Of a stretch of DNA of 64,000 bases, positions 53,496-62,229 are shown one piece after another; the stretch's first letter is position 1, and every line of letters starts with the position of its first letter. Location: NCBI RefSeq assembly GCF_000209655.1, contig NC_015458.1, positions 124,001 through 188,000 on the forward strand, given 5' to 3'. The notes beneath the pieces are model-generated. The model was not told the origin of the DNA, did no database searches, and was given only the letters and a program-made list of their open reading frames with translations. The translations under genes were made by a program, and so were the position numbers. Source of the DNA: Pusillimonas sp. T7-7. GTDB lineage: Bacteria > Pseudomonadota > Gammaproteobacteria > Burkholderiales > Burkholderiaceae_B.

Positions 53496-54707
53496 TTATG
53501 GTGCCTGGTTCAGCGCCTGTTCGAGGTCGGCCTTCAGGTCGTCGATATGCTCTACGCCCACTGACATGCGCACGAAGTTGGGGTCTATGCCTGCTGCTTT
53601 CATCTGGGCTTCTGTCATGGTGCCCGCCCACATGGCGGCGGTATGCACGGCCAGTGTCTCGACACCCCCCAGACTCACCGCATGCGTAGCCAGTTTCAGG
53701 CTCGACACGAAGCGGCTGGTGGCGTCAAAGCCGCCCTTGATCGAGAATGCAATGACTGCGCCAAAGCCGCGCATTTGCTTGAGCGCCAGATCATGCTGTG
53801 GATGGCTTTCCAGCCCGGGGTAAAACACGCGCTCTATTTGTGCTTGCGCTTCCAGCCATTGCGCCAGGGCCAGGGCATTGGCGTTAATGCGCTCCACCCG
53901 CAGCGACAGGGTACGCAAGCCGCGCAGCAGCAGCCAGGCATCCATGGGCGACAACACCGAACCCAGCGTGGTGTGCATATCCCAGATTTTCTCGGCATGC
54001 GCTTTGCTGCAGCAGACCGCACCCGCTGTGATGTCGTGGTGGCCGCCAAAATACTTGGTTGCACTGTGCAGGACGATGTCTATACCCAGGGAATGCGGTT
54101 TCTGGTTAAGAGGCGAGGCAAAGGTATTGTCGGCTATGGTGATGATGCCCTTGGGCTTCGCCAGCTCAGCGACGGCTTGCAGGTCAGTCAGGGAAAGCGT
54201 GGGATTGACTGGCGTTTCAACCATGATCAGGCGGGTGTTGGGTTTTATTGCGGCGGCCATCGCATCCAGGTCGGTTTGGTCGACGATGGTTGATTCGACG
54301 CCGAAACGCGGCAGCACTTCTTCAAAGAGCCTGGATGTGCTCATGTAGTGGCGGCGTTGCGCCACGACATGGTCGCCGCGCGACACCAGAGCCAGGATGG
54401 TAGTGCTGATGGCGCCCATGCCCGATGCGGTCAGCAGGGCGGTTTCGGTGCCCTCCAGGTCGGCCAGTATGGCTTCCACACGCTTGTGCACCGGGTTGCC
54501 GTAGCGGGTATAGAAGCCCGGGTGGCGGGGCGTGTTGGCCATATCAGCGAATTCTTCAGCACTATTGGCCTTGAAAGTGGCGCTGTAATGTATGGGAGGG
54601 ACCACCGAAGGGTCGTTGGACAGCCAGGCATCGCCGTGCAGCACGGTTGTTTCTTCGTGCCAGCTTGGCGTATTGGGGTTGGTTTCCGGGCGTGCGGCGT
54701 CCTTCAT
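53496..54707 (-). CDS. Cys/Met-metabolism PLP enzyme (cystathionine beta-lyase/gamma-synthase type)
   Basis: 403 residues. Active-site motifs: HYSATFKANSAEEF, TRYGNPVHKRVE, ALLTASGMGAISTTILAL, LIMVETPVNPTLSLTDL, IITIADNTFASPLNQKP and LHSATKYFGGHHDITAG, which carries the PLP Lys. SLKLATHAVSLGGVETLAVHTA closes the substrate pocket. It cleaves or forms C-S bonds of sulfur amino acids; the exact reaction cannot be decided from the sequence. The start at 54707 has AGGAG 7 bases upstream. It is divergent from the malonate regulator. Confidence 0.9.
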   Translation of the reverse strand: MKDAARPETNPNTPSWHEETTVLHGDAWLSNDPSVVPPIHYSATFKANSAEEFADMANTPRHPGFYTRYGNPVHKRVEAILADLEGTETALLTASGMGAISTTILALVSRGDHVVAQRRHYMSTSRLFEEVLPRFGVESTIVDQTDLDAMAAAIKPNTRLIMVETPVNPTLSLTDLQAVAELAKPKGIITIADNTFASPLNQKPHSLGIDIVLHSATKYFGGHHDITAGAVCCSKAHAEKIWDMHTTLGSVLSPMDAWLLLRGLRTLSLRVERINANALALAQWLEAQAQIERVFYPGLESHPQHDLALKQMRGFGAVIAFSIKGGFDATSRFVSSLKLATHAVSLGGVETLAVHTAAMWAGTMTEAQMKAAGIDPNFVRMSVGVEHIDDLKADLEQALNQAP

Positions 54708-54796
54708 TGCATGGCTCCTGCTCAAAGTTAAGGTGTGCTGTTTGATTAATTAGTTTAGACCTTCCTAAGGTTAACAATAGGAATTTACTTATTGCC

Positions 54797-54818
54797 TTAT
54801 GGTGGAATTTCGCCATAA
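54797..54818. promoter_or_regulatory. 22-base dyad upstream of the GntR-malonate operon
   Basis: TTATGGTGGAA faces TTTCGCCATAA, giving an almost perfect inverted repeat with TTATGG/CCATAA ends. It lies midway in the 162-base divergent region between the PLP enzyme and the GntR gene. It is a good candidate operator for the GntR regulator. Confidence 0.55.
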
Positions 54819-54869
54819 TTATGAATTATGAGCTGGCATCGTTGACGTAAACCGCTCATCACAGAGGGC

Positions 54870-55589
54870 ATGACCGTGGGAACCCGCATTGTTCAACAAG
54901 TGCTTTACCTGGAAGTCGCCGATCGGCTGCGCGCCATGATCGAGTCGCGCGAGCTCGAGGCGGGTGCATGGATAGACGAACCGAGTCTGACTCAGGAATT
55001 GGGCATTTCCCGGACTCCGCTACGCGAAGCCCTTAAAGTGCTGGTGGCAGAGGGCCTGCTGCGACTGGAACCCAGACGGGGATGCTTCGTCAACGAGCTG
55101 TCGGCGCGTGATCTGGATGACATCTTCCCATTGATGGCCATGCTCGAAGGGCGTTGTGCACACGAAGCTGCGCGCAAAATCACCGACCACGATCTGCAGC
55201 GGCTGGAGCCTCTTCACCAGCAGCTTCAACTGCGCGCCCAGGCTGGCGACATAGATCAGTACTACGCCACAAATGCCCTTATACACGAAGCCATACAGGC
55301 GCTGGCCGATAATCGCTGGCTGTCTGACCTGGTTGATAACTTGCGCAAGCTGCTCAGTCTGTCAAGGCACAAAAGCCTGGCTTATCCGGGCCGTATCCAG
55401 GAGTCCTGCGCCGAGCACCTGGCTATTTTTGCCGCTTTGAAGGCGCGTGATCCCGATGGCGCAGAGGCGCTTACACGCAAGCACTTGATGCGTCAGCTCG
55501 ACGCACTGCATGCCTTATCCGCCCAAGACAGCTGCGCCCTGGCGGCAGATGCCGAACAAGCATCCGCCCTACACGACTCAGGAGTTTGA
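54870..55589 (+). CDS. GntR family regulator (FCD/FadR subgroup) of malonate use
   Basis: 239 residues. The N-terminal winged HTH (LEVADRLRAMIESRELEAGAWIDEPSLTQELGISRTPLREALKVLVAEGLL) is typical of GntR proteins, and the C-terminal helical FCD domain holds metal-binding His candidates (NALIHEAI, ESCAEHLAIF). It is the first gene of the malonate operon and the equivalent of MatR, which responds to malonate in rhizobia. The decarboxylase gene follows 2 bases after its stop. Confidence 0.9.
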   Translation: MTVGTRIVQQVLYLEVADRLRAMIESRELEAGAWIDEPSLTQELGISRTPLREALKVLVAEGLLRLEPRRGCFVNELSARDLDDIFPLMAMLEGRCAHEAARKITDHDLQRLEPLHQQLQLRAQAGDIDQYYATNALIHEAIQALADNRWLSDLVDNLRKLLSLSRHKSLAYPGRIQESCAEHLAIFAALKARDPDGAEALTRKHLMRQLDALHALSAQDSCALAADAEQASALHDSGV

Positions 55590-55591
55590 TC

Positions 55592-56890
55592 ATGACGGTC
55601 ACCGATACGCACAAGCAAGAAAATGCAGTTGTCGTAGTTGAAACCGATAGCGCTAAAGATACTGACAAGGCGGCGCAAGGCTTGATTGCCCGATTAAGCC
55701 GCTGGCTTGACCGCGACCATCTTCCGGCTCCGCTTGAAGTGCAAACCTTGTTCTCGGCACGGCTGACTGACGTGGCGGCCAATCGGCTGGCAAAACAATG
55801 GAGTGCCCGCTATTTGGCCGCTGATGCCAAAGAGCGTCGGGCTCTGCTGACCGGTCTGACGCAAGCCAGCAGCGGCCTTGAGCCGCGGGAAGATCAGGGG
55901 CTGCGTATGTTCAGGCGTCTTTATGCGCAGGCGGAAAGCCTGAATTTGCTGGTGGAACTGCGCGCCGATATGCTGCGCTGGCGCAAACAAGTGTCGGGCC
56001 TGGGCGTGCTCGAGCGTGAACTTGAGGGCTTGCTGTCCAGTTGGTTTGATGTGGGTATGCTTGAGCTGCGCCCCATTACCTGGGACTCGCCCGCCTCTTT
56101 ACTCGAAAAACTTATTCAGTACGAGGCGGTGCATGAAATCCGTTCCTGGGAAGAGCTCAAGCACAGGGTGGCCGATCACCGCCGTTGTTACGCATTTTTC
56201 CACCCTCGCATGCAAGACGTTCCCCTGATATTCGTCGAGGTTGCATTTGCCTCGCAGATGGCCGGCAATGTGCAAGTGTTGCTTGATCCGCAGGCGCCGC
56301 CAGACGATACCGGCAAAGCGCGCTGGGCCATTTTTTATTCCATTTCCAATACTCAACCGGGTTTGCGCGGCATCAGTTTTGGCAATTTCCTGCTTAAAAG
56401 GGTCATTGACGAGCTGTTGCGCGAGCTCCCGCGTCTTAAATCGTTTGCCACCCTGTCACCCATACCAGGCTTTGCCGAATGGTTGGGCAAGCAAGATGGC
56501 AAAGCCTTGCAGGATCTGCTTAACGACAAGGCCGACAAGCAACAGGCCCTTGATGATCCCGAAGCAGGGCTCAAGTGGGTAGACAGGCTCAAGTCGGCGG
56601 CGGCCGGGCAGGCTTCCGATGCGGTCCAGCGCACGGGTCTGCGGCTGGCGGTTCAATATCTGAAAACCATGAAAAATGGTCAGCCGCTGGATCCTGTGGC
56701 TCGCTTTCATCTGGGTAATGGGGCGCGCATAGAGCGTGTCAACTGGGCTGCAGACTGCTCTGCCAAAGGCATGACGCAATCTTGCGGAGTCATGGCCAAT
56801 TACCTGTATGAGCTCGATCAGCTGGACGATAACCTCGCCCAACTGGCCGCTGGAAAACCCAGGCTGGGAATGAACTTGAGGTGGCGATGA
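55592..56890 (+). CDS. matA: Malonyl-CoA decarboxylase
   Basis: 432 residues. An N-terminal helical domain is followed by the acetyltransferase-like catalytic domain: FFHPRMQDVPLIFVEVAFASQMA, ISFGNFLLKRVIDEL, FATLSPIPGFAEWL (catalytic Ser) and ARFHLGNGARIERVNWAAD (catalytic His). It converts malonyl-CoA to acetyl-CoA and CO2. GGAG lies 7 bases before the ATG at 55592. Overlaps the crotonase gene by 4 bases. Confidence 0.95.
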   Translation: MTVTDTHKQENAVVVVETDSAKDTDKAAQGLIARLSRWLDRDHLPAPLEVQTLFSARLTDVAANRLAKQWSARYLAADAKERRALLTGLTQASSGLEPREDQGLRMFRRLYAQAESLNLLVELRADMLRWRKQVSGLGVLERELEGLLSSWFDVGMLELRPITWDSPASLLEKLIQYEAVHEIRSWEELKHRVADHRRCYAFFHPRMQDVPLIFVEVAFASQMAGNVQVLLDPQAPPDDTGKARWAIFYSISNTQPGLRGISFGNFLLKRVIDELLRELPRLKSFATLSPIPGFAEWLGKQDGKALQDLLNDKADKQQALDDPEAGLKWVDRLKSAAAGQASDAVQRTGLRLAVQYLKTMKNGQPLDPVARFHLGNGARIERVNWAADCSAKGMTQSCGVMANYLYELDQLDDNLAQLAAGKPRLGMNLRWR

Positions 56891-57693
56891 ACATTTCTGA
56901 AACCAACTCGACGGGTGGGCGGGTATTGCTCGACTACGACGGCTCCATTGCCTTCGTGACGCTCAGCCATCCCGGCCGCTTGAACGCCATTACTGTATTC
57001 ATGTGGCAGGAGTTGCAGCGAATTTTCACCCAGCTTTCCACCAACCAGGCGCTGCGCTGCGTCGTGCTGCGTGGCGAGGGAGGCAATTTTGCCGCTGGCG
57101 CCGACATACGCGAATTTCCCACGCAGCGTGCCGATCTTGCCGGCGTGCAGCATTATCACACCCGGGTTCTGGCGCCGGCGCTGTCCGCCATAGCATCATG
57201 CATACATCCGGTGCTGGCGCAGATTCACGGTGTTTGCGTGGGTGGCGGGCTTGAAATCGCCAGCCAGTGTGACCTGCGTATTGCATCGTCCAATGCCCGT
57301 TTTGGGGTTCCCATCAATCGCCTGGGCTTTCCCATGGCGCCAGACGAAATGCGTGGCCTGCTGGCTCTGGCGGGGCGTGCCGTAACGCTTGAGATTCTGC
57401 TTGAAGGCCGGGTGTTTGATGCAGATGAAGCCATGTCCAAGGGTTTGCTTACACGCGTATTGCCCGAGTTCGAGGTAGAAGCGGACGTCATGCGCACGGC
57501 CCGACGTCTTGCCAGCGGCGCACCATTGGCGGCACGTATCAACAAGCAAACTGTGGCGCGTTTGTGCGCAGAGCATGAGCCGTTGTCCGAAGCCGAGCTG
57601 CAAAGTATGTTCAGTTATGCACAAAGCCGCGACCATCACGAAGGCGTGCAAGCATTTTTGGCCGGTTCCCAGCCGGTATTCACAGGAGAGTGA
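56887..57693 (+). CDS. Crotonase-family protein within the malonate operon
   Basis: 268 residues. Oxyanion loops LRGEGGNFAAGADIREF and HGVCVGGGLEIASQCDLRIAS are intact, and the first catalytic Glu (GLEIAS) is present. The second catalytic Glu of enoyl-CoA hydratases (E164 in rat crotonase, FGQPEILLG) is replaced: here the segment reads FGVPINRLG. It is therefore unlikely to be a simple hydratase; decarboxylase, hydrolase or isomerase roles are possible. The ATG at 56887 overlaps the matA stop (ATGA) and GAGG precedes it. matB starts one base after its stop, so it is fully embedded in the operon. Confidence 0.85.
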   Translation: MNISETNSTGGRVLLDYDGSIAFVTLSHPGRLNAITVFMWQELQRIFTQLSTNQALRCVVLRGEGGNFAAGADIREFPTQRADLAGVQHYHTRVLAPALSAIASCIHPVLAQIHGVCVGGGLEIASQCDLRIASSNARFGVPINRLGFPMAPDEMRGLLALAGRAVTLEILLEGRVFDADEAMSKGLLTRVLPEFEVEADVMRTARRLASGAPLAARINKQTVARLCAEHEPLSEAELQSMFSYAQSRDHHEGVQAFLAGSQPVFTGE

Positions 57694-57694
57694 T

Positions 57695-59227
57695 TTGGAA
57701 GGCAATGCCAATTTGTATGCTTTGCTGGCTGCGGGCTTTCCGCAGGATCGTCAGCAAGTGGCAATCGAAACACCAGAGCAAACTTATAGCTGGAACGATA
57801 TCGAGGCCATGAGCGGCAGGCTGGCCTCTTTACTGCAGGCTTTGCATCTGCCCCTGGGCGCCAGAGTTGCGGTACAGGTTGAAAAATCGCCCATGGCTCT
57901 GATGCTGTATTTGGCGACGATACGCGCCGGCCTGATATACCTGCCGCTGAATACGGCTTATAAGGCCGCCGAGGTCGAGTATTTTCTGACCGATGCCGAG
58001 CCTGCCATGATCGTATGCGACAGCAAGAATCTGGATTGGGTGACCGAGCTGGCGCACAAAACGGGCACGACCCATGTCCATACCCTGGATCAGGATGGCA
58101 ACGGCAGCCTGGCGGTGGCGGCGGCCAGCCAGAGCGATGCCTTTCAGACGGTATCAAGCCAGCCCGACGATTTGGCAGCCATCTTGTATACCTCTGGCAC
58201 AACGGGACGCAGCAAGGGCGCCATGCTGACGCATCGTAATCTGTCGTCCAATGCGCAGGTGCTGAAAGAATTCTGGGGTTGGCAGCCCGACGATGTATTG
58301 CTGCATATGCTGCCTATCTTTCATGTGCACGGCCTGTTTGTGGCATCGCATGGCGCCTTGCTGGCTGGCGCCAAGATGATCTGGCTGCCCAAGCTCGATA
58401 TTGACCAGGCTTTGAAGTATCTGCCTGAAAGCACGGTAATGATGGGGGTGCCCACTTACTATGTGCGTCTGCTGGCCGATGCGCGTTTCACGCGCGAGGT
58501 GTGCCGCAATATGCGTCTGTTCATCTCGGGTTCTGCGCCGTTGCTGACCGAAACATTCGAAGATTTCAAGGCGCGTACCGGACTGACCATACTCGAACGC
58601 TACGGCATGAGCGAGACCATCATGCTGACGTCCAATCCCTACGACTCTGCCTTGGGCGAGCGTCTGGGCGGAACGGTAGGCCAGCCTTTGCCAGGCGTAT
58701 CGGTGCGTGTCGTTGACGACGAGGACAAGGTCTTGCCTGTCGGAGAGATAGGCAATGTGCAGGTTCAGGGTCCGAACGTATTCTCAGGTTACTGGCGCAT
58801 GCCTGAAAAAACGCGTGAAGAGTTCACCGCTGACGGCTGGTTCCGCACGGGTGATGTCGGGCAGTTTGGTGGAGCGGACGTGCCCGCCAATTACCTGACC
58901 ATTGTGGGACGCAGCAAGGATCTGATTATTTCTGGTGGATACAATGTATACCCTAAAGAAATTGAACTGGTCATTGATACCTTGCCGGGAGTCAGCGAAT
59001 CTGCTGTCATAGGCGTGCCTCACCCTGATTTTGGCGAGGCGGTCGTTGCGGTGGTGGTGCCGCGGGCGGGGCAGGCCATAGATGTTGATGCGTTGGCCGC
59101 TGCCCTGAAATCGCGTCTGGCCAATTTCAAGGTGCCCAAGCGCATACATGTGGTAAATCATCTGGTGCGCAACACCATGGGCAAGGTTCAGAAGAATGTA
59201 TTGCGTCAGCAATATAAAGATCTATAA
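57695..59227 (+). CDS. matB: Malonyl-CoA synthetase
   Basis: 510 residues, ANL superfamily. ILYTSGTTGRSKGAMLTHRN is the P-loop, MLPIFHVHGLFVASHGALLAGA and LERYGMSETIMLTSNPY are the MatB-type pocket and A5 motif, GWFRTGDVGQFGG and GRSKDLIISGGYNVYPKEIE the hinge, NTMGKVQKNVLR carries the catalytic Lys. It makes malonyl-CoA from malonate, CoA and ATP. The start is a TTG at 57695, one base after the crotonase stop, with GGAG 6 bases upstream; the frame is open further 5' but without a better start. Confidence 0.94.
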   Translation: MEGNANLYALLAAGFPQDRQQVAIETPEQTYSWNDIEAMSGRLASLLQALHLPLGARVAVQVEKSPMALMLYLATIRAGLIYLPLNTAYKAAEVEYFLTDAEPAMIVCDSKNLDWVTELAHKTGTTHVHTLDQDGNGSLAVAAASQSDAFQTVSSQPDDLAAILYTSGTTGRSKGAMLTHRNLSSNAQVLKEFWGWQPDDVLLHMLPIFHVHGLFVASHGALLAGAKMIWLPKLDIDQALKYLPESTVMMGVPTYYVRLLADARFTREVCRNMRLFISGSAPLLTETFEDFKARTGLTILERYGMSETIMLTSNPYDSALGERLGGTVGQPLPGVSVRVVDDEDKVLPVGEIGNVQVQGPNVFSGYWRMPEKTREEFTADGWFRTGDVGQFGGADVPANYLTIVGRSKDLIISGGYNVYPKEIELVIDTLPGVSESAVIGVPHPDFGEAVVAVVVPRAGQAIDVDALAAALKSRLANFKVPKRIHVVNHLVRNTMGKVQKNVLRQQYKDL

Positions 59228-59251
59228 CGACAGGGGCGACAACAGGAGGCG

Positions 59252-59329
59252 TTCAACAATTTCGTCCAGCAAGGCAGTTCAGGCAACAAGGCAACTCGCA
59301 TAGATAGCAAGCAGTCCTTCAACAATTTC
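59252..59329. repeat. 12-base direct repeat between matB and the TRAP genes
   Basis: TTCAACAATTTC occurs at 59252-59263 and 59318-59329, each close to an SD-like AGGAG (59244-59248 before the first, 59330-59334 after the second). The second copy is the leader of the TRAP binding protein. It probably arose by local duplication; a role is not evident. Confidence 0.5.
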
Positions 59330-59340
59330 AGGAGACAACC

Positions 59341-60333
59341 ATGAAAAGCCTATTAAGTATCGTAGCCGTGGCTGCAGCACTGGCTGCCGCAGCCCCCGTA
59401 TCCGCTCAGACCACGCTGCGCGCGTCACATCAATTTCCGGGTGGCCAGGGAGACCCTCGCGATGAGATGGTGCAGATTATTGCGCGCGAAGTGGCAGCGG
59501 CAAATGTCGGACTGACCATCCAGGTCTTTCCTTCCTCATCCTTATACAAGGCTACCGAACAGTGGGGCGCCATTACGCGTGGCCAGCTCGATATGTCGGC
59601 CTTCCCGCTGGATTACGCGTCGGGCCGTGTGCCGCAGTTTTCAGCCACCCTTATGCCGGGTCTGGTGCGCAACTACGATCACGCGCAACGGCTTAATCAG
59701 TCCGACTTCATGAAGGACATCAAGGCACTTGTGGAAGACAAGGGAGCCGTTGTTATTGCTGATGCTTGGCTGGCCGGGGGGTTTGCCTCGAAAAAAGGCT
59801 GCATCACCAGCCCTGACACCATAAAGGGTCAGGTCATACGCGCTGCCGGTCCGGCTTTTGAGCAGATGCTTGTCGCTGCCGGCGCTTCGATTTCATCCAT
59901 GCCCTCGTCCGAGATCTATACCGCCATGCAGACCGGGGTGCTTGACGCCACCAATACATCCAACGACAGCTTTGTGTCGTACCGGATCTACGAGCAGGTC
60001 AAGTGTCTGACGGCGCCTGGTGAAAACGCGTTGTGGTTCATGTACGAGCCCGTCATCATGTCCAAGAAGGTGTACGACGGCTTGAAGCCAGAGCAGCAGC
60101 AAGCCATTATGGCGGCCGCCAAGAAAGCCGAGGACTACTTCACTGCGGAGTCCCGCAAGGGCGAACAGAAGATGATAGATACCTTCACCAAGGCCGGAGT
60201 TGAAGTGGTCAGCATGAGCCCGGAAGACTTCAATGCCTGGATGGAAGTCGCCAAGGTCTCGTCGTACAAGAACTTTGCGGAAAAGGTCAAAGGCGGCGAG
60301 GAACTGTTGAATAAGGCGCTGGCTGTCAAGTAG
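59341..60333 (+). CDS. TRAP transporter solute-binding protein (DctP family)
   Basis: 330 residues with a signal peptide (MKSLLSIVAVAAALAAAAPVSA, 22 residues). TTLRASHQFPGGQGDPRDEM is the typical mature start; IRAAGPAFEQMLVAAGAS and LDATNTSNDSFVSYRIYEQVK belong to the ligand lobe with its conserved Arg region. Located right behind matB, it likely captures malonate or a similar dicarboxylate in the periplasm. AGGAG precedes the ATG. Confidence 0.93.
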   Translation: MKSLLSIVAVAAALAAAAPVSAQTTLRASHQFPGGQGDPRDEMVQIIAREVAAANVGLTIQVFPSSSLYKATEQWGAITRGQLDMSAFPLDYASGRVPQFSATLMPGLVRNYDHAQRLNQSDFMKDIKALVEDKGAVVIADAWLAGGFASKKGCITSPDTIKGQVIRAAGPAFEQMLVAAGASISSMPSSEIYTAMQTGVLDATNTSNDSFVSYRIYEQVKCLTAPGENALWFMYEPVIMSKKVYDGLKPEQQQAIMAAAKKAEDYFTAESRKGEQKMIDTFTKAGVEVVSMSPEDFNAWMEVAKVSSYKNFAEKVKGGEELLNKALAVK

Positions 60334-60352
60334 CAGCAGCGATGCCGAAAGT

Positions 60353-60380
60353 GCTCGGGCAGGCCGAAATCTGCCCGAGC
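60353..60380 (+). other. Stem-loop between TRAP binding protein and permease genes
   Basis: GCTCGGGCAG (60353-60362) pairs perfectly with CTGCCCGAGC (60371-60380), with outer TGCCG/CGGCA pairing possible. No U-run follows, so it is more likely an mRNA-stabilising or attenuating element that favours the binding protein over the permeases. Confidence 0.6.
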
Positions 60381-60418
60381 AACATCCGGCACGTTAGGTC
60401 TTCACAACAAGGACTCCT

Positions 60419-60907
60419 ATGGCCCTAAGATTCATCAACCTGGTCCAGGCGCTATCGCGCGCCTGCGGCGTGCTCTCTGCACTGCTGCTGACCTTTTCAA
60501 TGGTAGTGGTGTGCCAGATGATATTGATGCGGTATGTGTTTCGCGCCGCCACCATCTGGCAGACCGAGGCGGTGGTTTTCAGCGCCACTGCCGCAATTTT
60601 TCTGGGCGCTCCCTACGTGCTGCTGACCAAGGGGCACGTGGGTGTCGATGTCATCAAGCTGATGGCCAAGCCGCGTACACAACTGAAGCTGGACTATATA
60701 GGTTCCACCATGGGCTTGCTGTTTTGCCTGATCATGGTGGTGGGTACCGGCATTCATCTCTATGAGGCGCTTGAAGGCGGCTGGACTACGCCCAGTGTGG
60801 CGGCCGTTCCGTTGTGGATGCCTTTGACTCCTATGTTGGCGGGCTTTGTGCTATTAAGCCTGCAATACCTTGCTGAGCTGATCAAACTGGCAGGAGAATC
60901 ATCATGA
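60419..60907 (+). CDS. TRAP transporter small permease (DctQ family)
   Basis: 162 residues with four hydrophobic helices. MILMRYVFRAATIWQTEAVVFSATAAIFLGAPYVLLTKGHVGVDVI is the DctQ core motif. It is a membrane subunit paired with DctM. It overlaps the next gene by 4 bases. Confidence 0.92.
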   Translation: MALRFINLVQALSRACGVLSALLLTFSMVVVCQMILMRYVFRAATIWQTEAVVFSATAAIFLGAPYVLLTKGHVGVDVIKLMAKPRTQLKLDYIGSTMGLLFCLIMVVGTGIHLYEALEGGWTTPSVAAVPLWMPLTPMLAGFVLLSLQYLAELIKLAGESS

Positions 60908-62220
60908 CGCCGACCATGGCAGGTATTGCGCTTGTAGTAGGTCTGTGCGCCCTTCTGGGTACTGGCATGCCGATTGCCTTTGCCTTGGGCCTGGCAGCGC
61001 TTGCTGGACTATTTTTGGACATGGGTTTTGACGTCATCTACGTGACGGCCGAAACCATGTTTGCAGGCATTGCGAACCTGGCCTATGTGGCCATTCCGAT
61101 GTTTGTGTTGATGGGCGCCATCGTTGCGGGCACCCCTGCAGGGGGCGATTTGTATAAATCGCTGGACCGTTGGCTTTACAAGGTGCCGGGTGGTTTGGTG
61201 CTGTCAAATATCGGGGCCTGCGCTATTTTCTCGGGCATGACAGGATCCAGCCCGGCCACCTGCGCCGCAATCGGGAAAATGGGCATTCCCGAGATGCAGG
61301 CGCGCGGCTATCCGAACTCGGTTGCTACGGGCTCGATCGCAGCAGGCGGCACGCTGGGTATTCTTATTCCACCCTCGGTCACCATGATCGTCTACGGAAT
61401 TTCAACACAAACATCCATCGGTCGCTTATTTCTTGCCGGCGTGTTGCCCGGAGTGATGTTGACCCTGATGTTCATGGCCTGGGCCCTGATCGACGCACAC
61501 CGCAAGGGTTTTCATTTCAGGGTGGAAGGACTGCATTACAGCTGGAAAGAAAAATTTTCCAGCTTGCCAAGAGTGTTGCCTTTGCTGCTTATTATCGCCG
61601 GCATGTTGTTCGTCCTGTATGGCGGCGTGGCGACGCCTTCCGAAGCCGCAGGGGCAGGCGCATTTCTCACGCTGGCCGTGGTCATCGTGGTGTACAGGCT
61701 ATTCCGCATTCGGCCTTTCATCGGTATTTTCGGCTCCGCCATGCGAGAAAGCGTAATGATCATGATGATCATGGCGTCTGCCGAACTCTTTGCCTTTGCG
61801 CTGTCGTCGCTTTACATCACCCAGTCTCTGGCGACCACGATTGCCGCGCTCGAGATCAACCGTTGGGCCTTGATGGGCTTGATCAATGTCTTTTTGCTGG
61901 TGTCCGGCATGTTCTTGCCGCCGGTGGCCATCATTGTCATGTCGGCGCCTTTGCTGTTTCCCATCATTACGCAGGCAGGCTTTGATCCTTACTGGTTTGC
62001 CGTGGTGCTGACCATCAACATGGAAATAGGGTTGATTACCCCACCCGTTGGACTGAACCTGTTTGTGCTCAACTCGATTGCGCCAAATGTGCCCACACGT
62101 GATATTTTGTGGGGGGCTCTGCCTTATGTGCTGGTAATGATGCTGGGCATACTGATCCTATGCTTGTTTCCCGGTATTGTTACCTGGTTGCCAGAGCTCG
62201 TCATGGGGCCGGCCATATAA
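60904..62220 (+). CDS. TRAP transporter large permease (DctM family)
   Basis: 438 residues with about 12 hydrophobic helices. VAIPMFVLMGAIVAG, GMTGSSPATCAAIGKMGIPEMQARGYPNSVATGSIAAGGTLGILIPPSVTMIVYG and MEIGLITPPVGLNLFVLN are the DctM signatures. It is the sodium-coupled translocation subunit. It completes the gene set for malonate uptake and breakdown. Confidence 0.95.
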   Translation: MTPTMAGIALVVGLCALLGTGMPIAFALGLAALAGLFLDMGFDVIYVTAETMFAGIANLAYVAIPMFVLMGAIVAGTPAGGDLYKSLDRWLYKVPGGLVLSNIGACAIFSGMTGSSPATCAAIGKMGIPEMQARGYPNSVATGSIAAGGTLGILIPPSVTMIVYGISTQTSIGRLFLAGVLPGVMLTLMFMAWALIDAHRKGFHFRVEGLHYSWKEKFSSLPRVLPLLLIIAGMLFVLYGGVATPSEAAGAGAFLTLAVVIVVYRLFRIRPFIGIFGSAMRESVMIMMIMASAELFAFALSSLYITQSLATTIAALEINRWALMGLINVFLLVSGMFLPPVAIIVMSAPLLFPIITQAGFDPYWFAVVLTINMEIGLITPPVGLNLFVLNSIAPNVPTRDILWGALPYVLVMMLGILILCLFPGIVTWLPELVMGPAI

Positions 62221-62229
62221 CGACGGCTG

